Below, one piece after another: positions 1 through 7,357 of a stretch of 35,989 nt of DNA. Position numbers and translations under genes: made by a program. A model generated the notes under the pieces. It did not search any database, was not told where the DNA came from, and saw nothing but the letters and a program-made list of their open reading frames with translations. Each line of letters opens with the position of its first letter. Position 1 is the first letter of the stretch. Source of the DNA: Massilia mucilaginosa (GTDB taxonomy: Bacteria > Pseudomonadota > Gammaproteobacteria > Burkholderiales > Burkholderiaceae_D); contig NZ_WHJH01000062.1 in assembly GCF_011682145.1 (NCBI RefSeq), forward strand, positions 1 to 35,989, written 5' to 3'.

Positions 1-189
1 CGCAACATTTGATATCCCGATCGATCGGGTAGGGCGACTATTGCCCGCGACACCGTGATTGTCACCAAGGAGCTCATACATCGCCGGACCAGGACTGCGG
101 TAGCAGTTTATGAAACATTCAGGCTAGGACTACCGCTTTTGGCTGGAAGGTGCGCGGTGTTCCAAGGTGCTAGCGAATGCCGAAGAAAA

Positions 190-205
190 GCCGGGTTTCC
201 CCGGC
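190..205 (-). terminator. intrinsic terminator, copy 1
   Basis: Read on the minus strand, GCCGGG, a GAAA tetraloop and CCCGGC are followed by CTTTTCTTC. This is a compact Rho-independent terminator about 80 bp after the stop of the small membrane gene at 283-492. Stem, loop and flanking A/T tract are nearly identical to the terminator at 1320-1337. Confidence 0.75.
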
Positions 206-282
206 CCTCCGTTCTTGACTCATAAACTCCGCGACGATGGCATAACCCAGGAAGACTTGTTTGCCTTTTCCGCGTGCCCGAC

Positions 283-492
283 CTATTCCTGCGGAGGATT
301 TTTTCGGCGATGCGCGATAAAGAACCAGGTGGTGACGACAAATGTAAACACTGGTGCCCAGTCTTGAACAACCGTCGGCATCCGGTCACGGTAGTACGTA
401 TGCAGCAAGAGCCAAAAAGCGCAAGATACGATCAGCACCACGGTACAGATCACAGCCACATCACGCCAAAATTTCCAGGTATATTCCTTCAT
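283..492 (-). CDS. small two-helix membrane protein, candidate immunity partner
   Basis: A 69-residue protein with two hydrophobic segments (about residues 11-31 and 43-60), a short polar hairpin between them, and a basic tail (HRRKNPPQE). It has no Cys-rich or enzymatic motif. Its ATG lies 3 bp after the stop of the glycine-rich gene at 496-1125 in the same direction, so the two are almost certainly one transcript ending at the terminator at 190-205. I do not recognise a family. The size, two transmembrane segments and position straight after a membrane-active-looking protein fit an inner-membrane immunity protein, but that is inference. It could equally be an ordinary small membrane protein or holin-like accessory. 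Confidence 0.6.
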   Translation of the reverse strand: MKEYTWKFWRDVAVICTVVLIVSCAFWLLLHTYYRDRMPTVVQDWAPVFTFVVTTWFFIAHRRKNPPQE

Positions 493-495
493 GGG

Positions 496-1125
496 TTATG
501 GTAAGAAGGTGAACGGCGCGAGCGTTGCGTCGGAGTAGATGCCCAAGACAGCGATTATGCTTCCGCCGCCGCCTTCACCCGCATAGTCGATGCCGGCATT
601 TGCAAATGCGTCACCAGGGTCACGATACGCAGTATCGCCGTTTCCAGCCACGCGATCCCCCATTTCTGGTACATACCACCACACCTCTTTCGGTGTGGAT
701 TGCGGGCCGGCTTCAAACTTCCACCCCCCTTCCGGGTAGTCCCCCATCTTGTAAAATCTTTCCAGGCCCTCTGGTAGCTCCGCAGAGCCTAAAAATATGC
801 TTGTCATGAAATCGACGTGTGCTTTTACGGCTGGGATTTCGCCAATCAGAGTGCCGGCCTTCCATCCCAACACCCCAGCGGCAGTGATGCCGGCAGCTCC
901 CGCACCCAAAGTGGCAATAGCTGCCCCCCCTGCTAAGGGTCCGGCTTTCATCACAAGGTGTGCGCCGTACCCTCCCCCTAAAGCCGCGCCCATGCCAATG
1001 ATGTCCGTCGCCCCGCCGCCATCGTTCTGGTCACCTGGGATGGTTGGCGTTGAGTTTGTCCCGCTGTCCGGTGACGCTTGGAATCCCTCGCTGTTAGGAC
1101 GGTCTTGCGTAAAAGTGCTTTGCAT
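496..1125 (-). CDS. glycine-zipper hypothetical protein, possible membrane-active toxin
   Basis: A 209-residue protein of unrecognised family. Residues 1-38 are polar and disordered (rich in S, T, P, N, D, G). Residues about 40-95 form a hydrophobic Gly/Ala segment with repeated GxxxG spacing (for example GMGAALGGGYGAH, then GAGAAGITAAGVLGWKAG), a glycine-zipper pattern seen in pore-forming and membrane-inserting proteins. Residues 110-209 are soluble-looking with many aromatics (KEVWWYVPEMGD) and a Gly-rich stretch near the end. There is no signal peptide. The start is backed by AGGAG six bases before the ATG. It is followed after 3 bp by a two-helix membrane protein. A secreted toxin of the double-glycine or type VI kind would fit, but no export signal or catalytic motif proves it. 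Confidence 0.65.
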   Translation of the reverse strand: MQSTFTQDRPNSEGFQASPDSGTNSTPTIPGDQNDGGGATDIIGMGAALGGGYGAHLVMKAGPLAGGAAIATLGAGAAGITAAGVLGWKAGTLIGEIPAVKAHVDFMTSIFLGSAELPEGLERFYKMGDYPEGGWKFEAGPQSTPKEVWWYVPEMGDRVAGNGDTAYRDPGDAFANAGIDYAGEGGGGSIIAVLGIYSDATLAPFTFLP

Positions 1126-1191
1126 CCATTTCTCCTATTGATCACCGCCAATTGCGGCAGAAAAATCATGAAGGGTAGAAGTGATCAGAGT

Positions 1192-1205
1192 TTGATATAT
1201 ATCAA
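1192..1205. promoter_or_regulatory. perfect AT palindrome upstream of glycine-zipper gene
   Basis: TTGATATATATCAA is a perfect 14-bp palindrome about 67 bp upstream of the start at 1125, in an AT-rich 240-bp gap (1126-1365). A related sequence, CATGATATATTG, lies about 15 bp further on. It may be a repressor operator or part of the promoter. I could not assign a clear -35/-10 pair, and no regulator gene is adjacent. Confidence 0.35.
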
Positions 1206-1319
1206 TGTTCAAAATCCAACATGATATATTGCCTCAAGCCATCCTCATTTAACGCCGCAGTTCTTTAGCTAATCCCAAGCACGCATCGCTGTGCCATTTG
1301 TTAAACCGCACATAGAAAA

Positions 1320-1337
1320 AGCCGGGTTTCCCCGGCT
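1320..1337 (-). terminator. intrinsic terminator, copy 2
   Basis: On the minus strand the seven-pair stem AGCCGGG / CCCGGCT closes a GAAA loop and is followed by TTTTTC. It lies 28 bp after the stop of the 1366-1767 gene and ends the 1366-2807 unit. It nearly duplicates the terminator at 190-205. Confidence 0.85.
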
Positions 1338-1365
1338 CTGCTTGCTTCGCTTTTACACTCCCCGC

Positions 1366-1767
1366 TTACTTAATCCTGTAGTCGCCAATCATTATCTGGC
1401 CGGCGCCGATCACCAAACCACTATCCCGTGCTTGGCGGGCCGCCTCCATGAGCAACTCATGCTCGGGTAATTCGCTGTGCTCCTCGGTTGTCAGGCACAC
1501 ATCAGATTGCCCATCGGTCCAGTAGGCTGCGCGGAAGGTTCGGCCACCTACTGATGGCTGTTTGAAACCCGACTCAGCGGTATGCTGCAGCGCGATCCGG
1601 ATTCCCGCGCTAACTTCACCCTTGCCGAGGCGCTTGGCTTCCGCCACGCTGGCGTCGTCCAGGAAAACTTGCTTGCGCTGTCCGCCTTGCAGCTTGAACT
1701 TTGGGCCCACCTTTTTCCTCGGCGCTTCGACCACGCCGCCTTCTTTCGTTGTCATACCTTGTCCCAT
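1366..1767 (-). CDS. hypothetical protein with ribbon-helix-helix-like segment
   Basis: Up to 133 residues. A basic N-terminus (RKKVGPKFK) precedes RKQVFLDDASVAEAKRLG and GEVSAGIRIAL. This resembles the strand-helix-helix pattern of small phage- and plasmid-borne ribbon-helix-helix-like proteins ('x-LDD-x-x-x-x-A-x-x-LG-x-G-x-x-S-x-GIR-x-AL'). The C-terminal half is acidic and unrecognised. The upstream gene stops at 1752-1754, and a second in-frame ATG at 1755 forms an ATGA overlap with that stop. Translation may therefore begin at 1755 (129 residues) by coupling rather than at 1767; neither start has a strong Shine-Dalgarno. With the 351-residue gene before it, this forms a two-gene unit. 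DNA binding is a guess from the motif only. Confidence 0.6.
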   Translation of the reverse strand: MGQGMTTKEGGVVEAPRKKVGPKFKLQGGQRKQVFLDDASVAEAKRLGKGEVSAGIRIALQHTAESGFKQPSVGGRTFRAAYWTDGQSDVCLTTEEHSELPEHELLMEAARQARDSGLVIGAGQIMIGDYRIK

Positions 1768-2807
1768 AAGCAGTACATCATGTGTTGCGCGGCAGCTTCT
1801 ACCAGCAGAAGCGGGTCGCCGAAGCCGGGTTCGTCGCGGGGGTCGTACCCGACAGTTTCTTTAAACCACAAGCAAATTGCCTCCTGGTCAGCCATATCGA
1901 ATGTCCCCAGTTCCTTGCTTTCGCGGAAGACCGTGAAACGAAGTGGCTCACTGGGCAAGTACCTCGGCTTGCCGCCATCAGCATTTTTTACGCTCACATG
2001 CAGGTCGTGGGTTTCCAACTCCTGACGCAGGGTAACGATTAACTCCTGATCCCTGAATTCGACCTCGGGTTTGCCCACCGAAGGGTCCGGCTCTTCGTCC
2101 TGCAGAGCGTGGTCCCTCGATAAGTCCGCCATGCAGTGCTCGGTATGCATCCACTCGGCCAGCATTTCAAGCCGATGCGCCGACGTGGCAGTCGGCCACC
2201 GTTCACCATTCGGACCCGCAAACACCATACCGGCCACATCGCCGTGCAAGATGCCGGCCGCCTTCATGAGCGGCCTCAATGCCACGTCTAGATCAGGCTG
2301 CTCGCTCGCTTTGGCGAGCATGGCTTTTGTGATTGCAGAAATATTGATCGGCGCCCTCGTGAGGCTTGATTCCTCGCCCTCATCGCTCGATGGCCCATTT
2401 TCTTTTAGGAATTCGTCGCCAGTGTTGGCCAGGCCGGCATCAATCAGATCGCCGTTCGCCCCGATATCGAGATAGTAGTGATCGCGTCCCTCCGACAGCT
2501 GCCCGTCGAACCAGTCCTGGCGCGTCTCGTGGGTGTTGACATCCTGGGTGCTTACACGACTCCCGGCGATCGTCATGGAGTACACGCGCATGCGCTCCGG
2601 ATACGGGCCCGGCACGGCTGGCGGCGTACCCATTTCTGTCAAGGCGGCCATCATGCCGGCGAAGTCCTCCGGCAGGCTGGCCGCAGTGATGCGCCCAGCC
2701 TCGATCGCGGTCTTAACGATGGTGCGCAGCTGCACCATTGACGCGTACGAGTTGCACGCCTCTTTGATCAGCAACGCGTTTCGGCGGTCGCTTGGGTACT
2801 CAAGCAC
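1752..2807 (-). CDS. hypothetical protein, 351 residues, accessory or prophage-like
   Basis: An acidic soluble protein with no signal peptide and no membrane segment. I do not recognise its family with confidence. The centre (about residues 155-235: DLDVALRPLMKAAGI, GDVAGMVF, RWPTATSAHRLEMLAEWM) resembles hypothetical proteins I associate with betaproteobacterial prophages and islands, from memory only. The annotated start is GTG at 2807; the frame stays open upstream without a better-supported ATG, so the N-terminus is uncertain. It overlaps the next gene by an ATGA junction at 1752-1755. Its base composition is less G/C-biased than the core genes from 2995 on, which suggests horizontal acquisition. 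Confidence 0.6.
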   Translation of the reverse strand: MLEYPSDRRNALLIKEACNSYASMVQLRTIVKTAIEAGRITAASLPEDFAGMMAALTEMGTPPAVPGPYPERMRVYSMTIAGSRVSTQDVNTHETRQDWFDGQLSEGRDHYYLDIGANGDLIDAGLANTGDEFLKENGPSSDEGEESSLTRAPINISAITKAMLAKASEQPDLDVALRPLMKAAGILHGDVAGMVFAGPNGERWPTATSAHRLEMLAEWMHTEHCMADLSRDHALQDEEPDPSVGKPEVEFRDQELIVTLRQELETHDLHVSVKNADGGKPRYLPSEPLRFTVFRESKELGTFDMADQEAICLWFKETVGYDPRDEPGFGDPLLLVEAAAQHMMYCLWDKV

Positions 2808-2994
2808 GGCATTCTCGTCCCATGCTGCGGAATGGCGCCTCGCACGCCGCCTTATTGCGCCCTATTGCGCCAGTTTGCCGCCGCAGGCGCCATCGCCCGC
2901 AAGATCGAACGCAATCACCGGGCAGCGACTGGCAAGACGGACCGGGCCAGTCATGTTTTGCTGCTATCATCGCCCGCTCAATCAGGGAGAAACC

Positions 2995-3945
2995 ATGACC
3001 GTCACATCCGTGCCACATCCGTACTTTGACCGTTTGATCGACCTGGCGCGCGCGGCGGGACCCGTTACCGTGGCGCTGGCGCACCCTTGCGACCGGCACG
3101 CCCTCGAAGCGGCGCTGCATGCCGTGCGCCTCGGCCTGATCACGCCGATCCTGGTCGGCCCGCGCGCGCGCATCGAACGCGCCGCCGCCGAAGCCGACCT
3201 CGACATCTCCGCACTGCCGCTCCACGATACCGAGCACAGCCATGCATCGGCCAGGCGCGCCGTCGAGCTGGTGCGCGACGGCAGCGCCGCCATCCTGATG
3301 AAGGGCAGCCTGCATACCGACGAATTGATGGGCGCCGTGGTGGCCGCCGATACCGGCCTGCGCACCGCGCGCCGCCTGAGCCACTGCTTCGTCATGGACG
3401 TGCCGGGCCGCGACGAGCCCTTGATCATCACCGATGCCGCCGTCAACATCATTCCCACCTTGTCCGACAAGGTCGACATCGTGCAGAACGCGATCGACCT
3501 GGCGCACATTTTGAAGTTCCCTGAAGTGCGCGTGGCGATCCTGGCGGCGGTGGAAACTGTGAACGCCAAGATGCCGTCGACCATCGACGCCGCCGCCCTG
3601 TGCAAGATGGCCGACCGCGGCCAGATCACCGGCGCCCTGGTGGACGGCCCGCTGGCCATGGACAACGCCATCGACCCGGAAGCGGCGGCGATCAAGGACC
3701 TGGTCTCGCCGGTGGCCGGGCGCGCGAATATCCTGGTCGCACCCGACCTTGAAGCGGGCAACATGCTGGCCAAGAGCCTCAGTTTCATGGCCAATGCGGC
3801 GGCGGCCGGCATCGTGCTCGGCGCGCGCGTGCCGCTGGTGCTGACCAGCCGCGCCGATTCGCTGGAGGCGCGCCTGGCCTCGTGCGCGGTGGCGGTGCTG
3901 GTGGCGCAAAGCCGCCTGACCGGCGTGAAGACCCTGGGCCTGTGA
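2995..3945 (+). CDS. pta: phosphate acetyltransferase (short PTA/PTB-type)
   Basis: A 316-residue cytoplasmic enzyme of the phosphate acetyl/butyryltransferase family. It should interconvert acetyl-CoA plus phosphate with acetyl phosphate plus CoA. It is the short single-domain form, lacking the long N-terminal P-loop and DRTGG regions of enterobacterial Pta and the MaoC-like hydratase domain fused to some relatives. Family landmarks include ILVGPRARI near residue 50, LMKGSLHTDELMGAVV near 103, and IVLGARVPLVLTSRADS near 280. The frame is open far upstream, but the ATG at 2995 is preceded by CAGGGAGAAACC, a good ribosome-binding site, and the family starts here. The stop overlaps the acetate kinase start (TGATG). 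Acyl preference (acetyl or butyryl) cannot be read from sequence; the acetate kinase partner favours acetyl. Confidence 0.88.
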   Translation: MTVTSVPHPYFDRLIDLARAAGPVTVALAHPCDRHALEAALHAVRLGLITPILVGPRARIERAAAEADLDISALPLHDTEHSHASARRAVELVRDGSAAILMKGSLHTDELMGAVVAADTGLRTARRLSHCFVMDVPGRDEPLIITDAAVNIIPTLSDKVDIVQNAIDLAHILKFPEVRVAILAAVETVNAKMPSTIDAAALCKMADRGQITGALVDGPLAMDNAIDPEAAAIKDLVSPVAGRANILVAPDLEAGNMLAKSLSFMANAAAAGIVLGARVPLVLTSRADSLEARLASCAVAVLVAQSRLTGVKTLGL

Positions 3946-5141
3946 TGGCGGCGCCGAACGACTGCATCGTCGTCATCAACGCCGGCTCGTCGAGCATCAA
4001 GTTCACCCTGTTCAAGGGCGCCGCGCTGGAACTGCTGCTCAAAGGCAGCATCGACAATCTGTACAGCGGCCCTACCCGGTTCATCGCGCGCGACGCCGGC
4101 GGCGCCACCCTGGCTGAACGCAGCTGGGCCGATGCGCCGCTGGACCATGCGGCGGGCATGCGCCATTTGATCGACTTCGTGGAGCAGCACCTGGACGGCC
4201 ACCGGATTACCGCCGTCGGCCATCGCATCGTCCACGGCGGCATGCACTACAGCGGGCCGCAGGCGCTCGACCAGACTGTGCTCGCCGCGCTCGACGCCTT
4301 GGTGCCGCTGGCGCCGCTGCATCTGCCGCACAACCTGGCGGCGGTGCGCGCCATGATGGCCATGGCGCCGGGCGTGCCGCAAACCGGCTGCTTCGACACC
4401 GCCTTCCACACCGCCCAGCCGGCGCTGGCGCAGGCCTTCGCGCTGCCGGCCGCCATGACCGAGCTGGGTATCCGGCGCTACGGCTTTCATGGACTGTCGT
4501 ACGAATACATTGCCAGCCGCCTGCCGCAGGCGGACGCGCGCCTGGGCGGCGCCAAGGTCGTCGCTGCGCACTTGGGCAACGGCGCCAGCATGTGCGCCAT
4601 GGCCGCAGGACGCAGCATGGCCAGCACCATGGGTTTCACCGCTGTCGACGGCCTGCCGATGGGCACGCGCTGCGGCACGCTCGACCCGGGCGTGGTGCTG
4701 TACCTGATCGACGAACTGGGATGGGATGTCGCGGCCGTGCAAAAGCTGCTGTATCAGCAATCGGGGCTGCTGGGCGTGTCCGGCATCTCGTCCGACATGC
4801 GCGTGCTGGAACAGAGCGAGGCGCCGGCTGCGCGCCTGGCGATCGACCTGCTGGTGTACCGGATCGGGCGCGAACTCGGTTCGCTGGCGGCGTCGCTGGG
4901 CGGACTCGATGCACTGGTTTTCTCCGGCGGCATCGGCGAAAACAGCGTGGCCGTGCGCGCCGCCGTGTGCCGCGACGCCGCCTGGCTCGGCGTGACGCTC
5001 GATGCGGCCGCCAACGCCGCCAATCCGCGCGATGTCGCCTGCATCAGCGCGCCGCACAGCAAGGTGGGCGTGTGGGTGGTGCCGGCCAACGAAGAGCTGA
5101 TGATCGCGCGCCATACGCTGGACCTGCTGCAACAGGCCTAA
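3945..5141 (+). CDS. ackA: acetate kinase
   Basis: 398 residues, the usual AckA length (about 400). It converts acetyl phosphate plus ADP into acetate plus ATP, completing the overflow pathway begun by the preceding gene. ASKHA-fold landmarks are in order: INAGSSSIKF (residues 11-20), GHRIVHGG, RYGFHGLSYEY, HLGNGASMCA, GLPMGTRCGTLDPG and FSGGIGENS. The start is the ATG in TGATG, overlapping the transferase stop by one base; the open frame extends 63 bases upstream, but that part is inside the upstream gene. The one-base overlap implies translational coupling and balanced synthesis. Nothing is missing from the catalytic signature. Confidence 0.95.
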   Translation: MAAPNDCIVVINAGSSSIKFTLFKGAALELLLKGSIDNLYSGPTRFIARDAGGATLAERSWADAPLDHAAGMRHLIDFVEQHLDGHRITAVGHRIVHGGMHYSGPQALDQTVLAALDALVPLAPLHLPHNLAAVRAMMAMAPGVPQTGCFDTAFHTAQPALAQAFALPAAMTELGIRRYGFHGLSYEYIASRLPQADARLGGAKVVAAHLGNGASMCAMAAGRSMASTMGFTAVDGLPMGTRCGTLDPGVVLYLIDELGWDVAAVQKLLYQQSGLLGVSGISSDMRVLEQSEAPAARLAIDLLVYRIGRELGSLAASLGGLDALVFSGGIGENSVAVRAAVCRDAAWLGVTLDAAANAANPRDVACISAPHSKVGVWVVPANEELMIARHTLDLLQQA

Positions 5142-5339
5142 GGCGCTAGCGACCGACGCGCGCCTCATCCCGATCGATCGATCGTCGAGATCATGCCCCG
5201 GGCGAAGGGACGCCCCGGCATGGCCGCAACTTTGACGACAGTCGGCCGCGACGCGTCGCTGGGGGCAATCCGGAACCCGGTAACACCGAGCTTCGATTCC
5301 GGAGCCGGTATGATGGCTGCGAAGGCAAGCCTTTGAGCG

Positions 5340-5774
5340 CTATTTAGGCACCAATTTGCCGGTATCGCGGTCGAGTTGGAATGTACGCCGGGCATTCATG
5401 TCGGCCACACAGGCCAGGCGTTTGATCTCATGCGAATTGCCGGCGCCGCCGCCGATCAGCGAGGAAGCGAAGGCGCACTGGACCTGGCGGTCGCGCACGA
5501 ACGAGGCGTTCGCGGCGCGCAGCTTGGCGCCGGCATCCTTGATGTAGGTATCGCTTTCATCCCAACTGGCAATCGCGGCCGCCGCCCTGGCTTCGGCCTG
5601 CTTGAGCGCCGCTGCGCTGTCGGTCGCCAGTTTCTTCAGGCACTCGCGGATATCGAACTGCGAAAACTGATTGCATTGCTCAATTGCAGGGACAGGTGGT
5701 GGGCTGTCTGCCACGGCATGGCCCGACAATACGAGTGACGAGCAAACAAGTACCGCTACTATTCTGCTTCGCAT
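5340..5774 (-). CDS. exported LprI-like (lysozyme-inhibitor-like) protein, candidate immunity protein
   Basis: A 144-residue secreted protein. Residues 1-23 are a signal peptide with an AVA|DS cleavage site. The mature part has four cysteines (34, 45, 100, 122), enough for two disulfides, and an Ala-rich helix (about 50-75). The signature W...Y...F...R..QC...SLIGGGAGN.HEIKRLAC....N.R resembles the LprI/DUF1311-type lysozyme-inhibitor N-terminal domain; this is recognition from memory. Its start lies 16 bp inside the end of the upstream LysM gene, so the two are co-translated. A periplasmic lysozyme-inhibitor-like protein directly after a gene for a peptidoglycan-acting protein without a signal peptide is the layout expected of an effector and its immunity protein. 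Confidence 0.75.
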   Translation of the reverse strand: MRSRIVAVLVCSSLVLSGHAVADSPPPVPAIEQCNQFSQFDIRECLKKLATDSAAALKQAEARAAAAIASWDESDTYIKDAGAKLRAANASFVRDRQVQCAFASSLIGGGAGNSHEIKRLACVADMNARRTFQLDRDTGKLVPK

Positions 5775-6478
5775 ATTGCGCTCCCTGCTTTACGCACATG
5801 CGGCATCACGAAATCGAGTTTCCTTACATACATTTCATCACCGCCACCGTTATACAAGCGAGCGATATTGCTGTGGTTAATGGGGCGCCAGCCCGTAATG
5901 ACCTTGGCCATCTTCGCTTTCTGAAACTTGATGACATCACCCTTATGCAGCACGTTCGCGCGCGGATTCAACTCGCGCAAGACCTCCACCGTGCTTTTGT
6001 TTTTGCTGGCAATCCGCTCCAGTGTATCGCCGCTATCGACCTTGACTTCCTCGACCCGCGATCCCGGTTCGCGGATACTTTGGAATGCATATTTCGCCAA
6101 GCGCATCAACAGATAACCAATGCCAGCCCGAATATTATGCGTCGCGTTCGTGCGGATCATGCCGCTGCTGGTACCCGACCGATATGCCGGGGGCATGATC
6201 AAATCGCCGCCTTCATGATTCCCCAATAGCGCCATCATGCCCGCATCGCCAGGCACGCCGATCTGCAAGGGTTTGATTTTCCATTCAGACGATCCCGCAC
6301 CCGTTTCAGTCCATAGCATGCACTTGATATACAACCAGTCCAAAGCTGAATAGCCGGGTGTTGCCGCCAGGTGACGGTTATATTCATTGACGGCGACCCG
6401 GATGTCGCAGTCGTGTATATTCCATTCCGGCTTGCCAGCGCCGTTCACAATTCCCTGCTGCCACTGTTCATATGACAT
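5759..6478 (-). CDS. LysM protein with split lytic-transglycosylase-like domain, candidate peptidoglycan-degrading effector
   Basis: 239 residues, no signal peptide. A LysM domain is clear at about 143-187 (VDSGDTLERIASKN ... LNPRANVLHKGDVIKF). The flanks read like the two halves of a lysozyme/SLT fold. LWTETGAG (Glu58 as candidate general acid) with KPLQIGVPGD recalls the SLT 'ES...GLMQI' block. NIRAGIGYLLMRLAKY (116-130) recalls 'NI..G..YL..L'. ARLYNGGGDEMYVRKL (206-221) recalls 'A.YNGG....Y...V'. The LysM domain thus sits inside the catalytic fold. Similar LysM proteins occur near type VI genes as muramidase-type effectors (from memory). The start has AAGGGG upstream. It overlaps the LprI-like gene by 16 bp. 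Cell-wall cleavage and secretion are inferred; no secretion genes lie in the window. Confidence 0.75.
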   Translation of the reverse strand: MSYEQWQQGIVNGAGKPEWNIHDCDIRVAVNEYNRHLAATPGYSALDWLYIKCMLWTETGAGSSEWKIKPLQIGVPGDAGMMALLGNHEGGDLIMPPAYRSGTSSGMIRTNATHNIRAGIGYLLMRLAKYAFQSIREPGSRVEEVKVDSGDTLERIASKNKSTVEVLRELNPRANVLHKGDVIKFQKAKMAKVITGWRPINHSNIARLYNGGGDEMYVRKLDFVMPHVRKAGSAICEAE

Positions 6479-6696
6479 AAAATCCCCTTGACATCACGTT
6501 TTAGCGTTGACGCACTCTCGAAGGAAAGTGATCACGATGACAATTTTAACATTGCTAATGGGTATGCAAGATCTACATTGAATGGAAACCTGATCAACCG
6601 ATCTCCGACCACTAGACCAAGTCCGGTTCCCGGGACAATACATTGCCGGCCTGTGAACATCGCGTCCGCGAAGCAGAATAGGGGAGAATAAACCTG

Positions 6697-7347
6697 CTAC
6701 GATTCCCAGCGCGCCCTGACATCGAACGCAAGCGGGTCGGCAATGCCCAGCCTGGCTTGCAGCGCCGCTTCCTCGTCCTGGCCGATGAGCGCCGTCACCA
6801 TCTCAACACGTCCTTTCGTCCCCTGGCGATACGGGTGTTCGGCCGCCGGCTTGTCGAGGCAGTCGTCCAGCACAGCTAGCAGCGACGGATCGAGCGACCC
6901 GGCCACCCTTGCCACGTCGGCGCGCAGAAATGCCACCGGATCGCCGTCGTCGTCGTCGATCAGCGCGAGGTCGGCAAACACGGTCACATATTCGGCCGCG
7001 ACGAACCGGTCGAAGCTGGCGTAACGCAGATGCGACACTGGGCGATCGTGCCACACCATGCACACGCCCTCCTCTCCGCTGCGCAGTCGCACGACGCAGT
7101 AGGCGTCGCCCGCGCCCGACCGCGCGAACGGCAGGAACAGGTTGCCGTTCTGCCTGGCCGGATTGAGCCACCGATCGATCACCTGCTGCGCTTGCCCGGC
7201 GGACAGCCATTCGACATCATACAGCGCAGCCATCGCGGTGCGCTCCGGATCGTCGTAGCTGGCCGCGCCGCTGTCGATCAGATGGCGCAGGGTGGCCGGC
7301 AAGGCTATCCCGGTCGATGCCGACAGCGCGTCGAACGATTCGCTCAT
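6697..7347 (-). CDS. SUKH/SMI1-KNR4-like protein
   Basis: 216 residues, soluble, acidic. The N-terminus (GIALPATLRHLIDSGAASYD) matches the opening 'LP..L......NG' helix of SMI1/KNR4 (SUKH) proteins. FLPFARSGAGDAYCVVR (71-87) and GVCMVWHDRP (94-103) match the conserved strands that follow, and SFDRFVAAE the last helix. Many bacterial SUKH proteins are immunity proteins in polymorphic toxin loci, but others are orphans. It begins 10 bp after the sdaA stop with AAGGGG as ribosome site, so it may be co-transcribed with the threonine/serine operon. It lies 219 bp upstream of the LysM/LprI-like pair on the same strand. Which cluster it serves is open. Confidence 0.65.
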   Translation of the reverse strand: MSESFDALSASTGIALPATLRHLIDSGAASYDDPERTAMAALYDVEWLSAGQAQQVIDRWLNPARQNGNLFLPFARSGAGDAYCVVRLRSGEEGVCMVWHDRPVSHLRYASFDRFVAAEYVTVFADLALIDDDDGDPVAFLRADVARVAGSLDPSLLAVLDDCLDKPAAEHPYRQGTKGRVEMVTALIGQDEEAALQARLGIADPLAFDVRARWES

Positions 7348-7357
7348 GTTTCGCCCC

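Noticed and set aside
17-30. CCCGATCGATCGGG palindrome near the left edge, with a related CCCGATCGATCGATCG at 5169-5184
   Set aside because: GATC-rich palindromes arise easily at this base composition; two dissimilar contexts give no evidence of an attachment site or transposon end.
108-389. 93-codon minus-strand frame at the left edge
   Set aside because: It overlaps the better-supported membrane protein gene and contains the terminator at 190-205; composition is Arg/Ser/Gly-rich without domain features.
2533-2994. Upstream extension of the phosphate acetyltransferase frame
   Set aside because: The extension overlaps the 1752-2807 gene, reads as low-complexity Ser/Arg/Ala, and the ATG at 2995 has the ribosome site and family start.
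2982-5168. Very long minus-strand open frame opposite pta and ackA
   Set aside because: His/Arg/Ala-rich translation typical of the antisense of GC-rich genes; the plus strand encodes two unmistakable enzymes here.
5165-5395. Open frames on both strands in the 5142-5339 gap after ackA (a minus-strand 76-codon frame and a plus-strand reading with PRAKGRPGMAATLTTVGRD)
   Set aside because: The minus-strand frame runs into the LprI-like gene, neither has a ribosome site, and I recognise no family. A decayed gene remnant is possible but unsupported.
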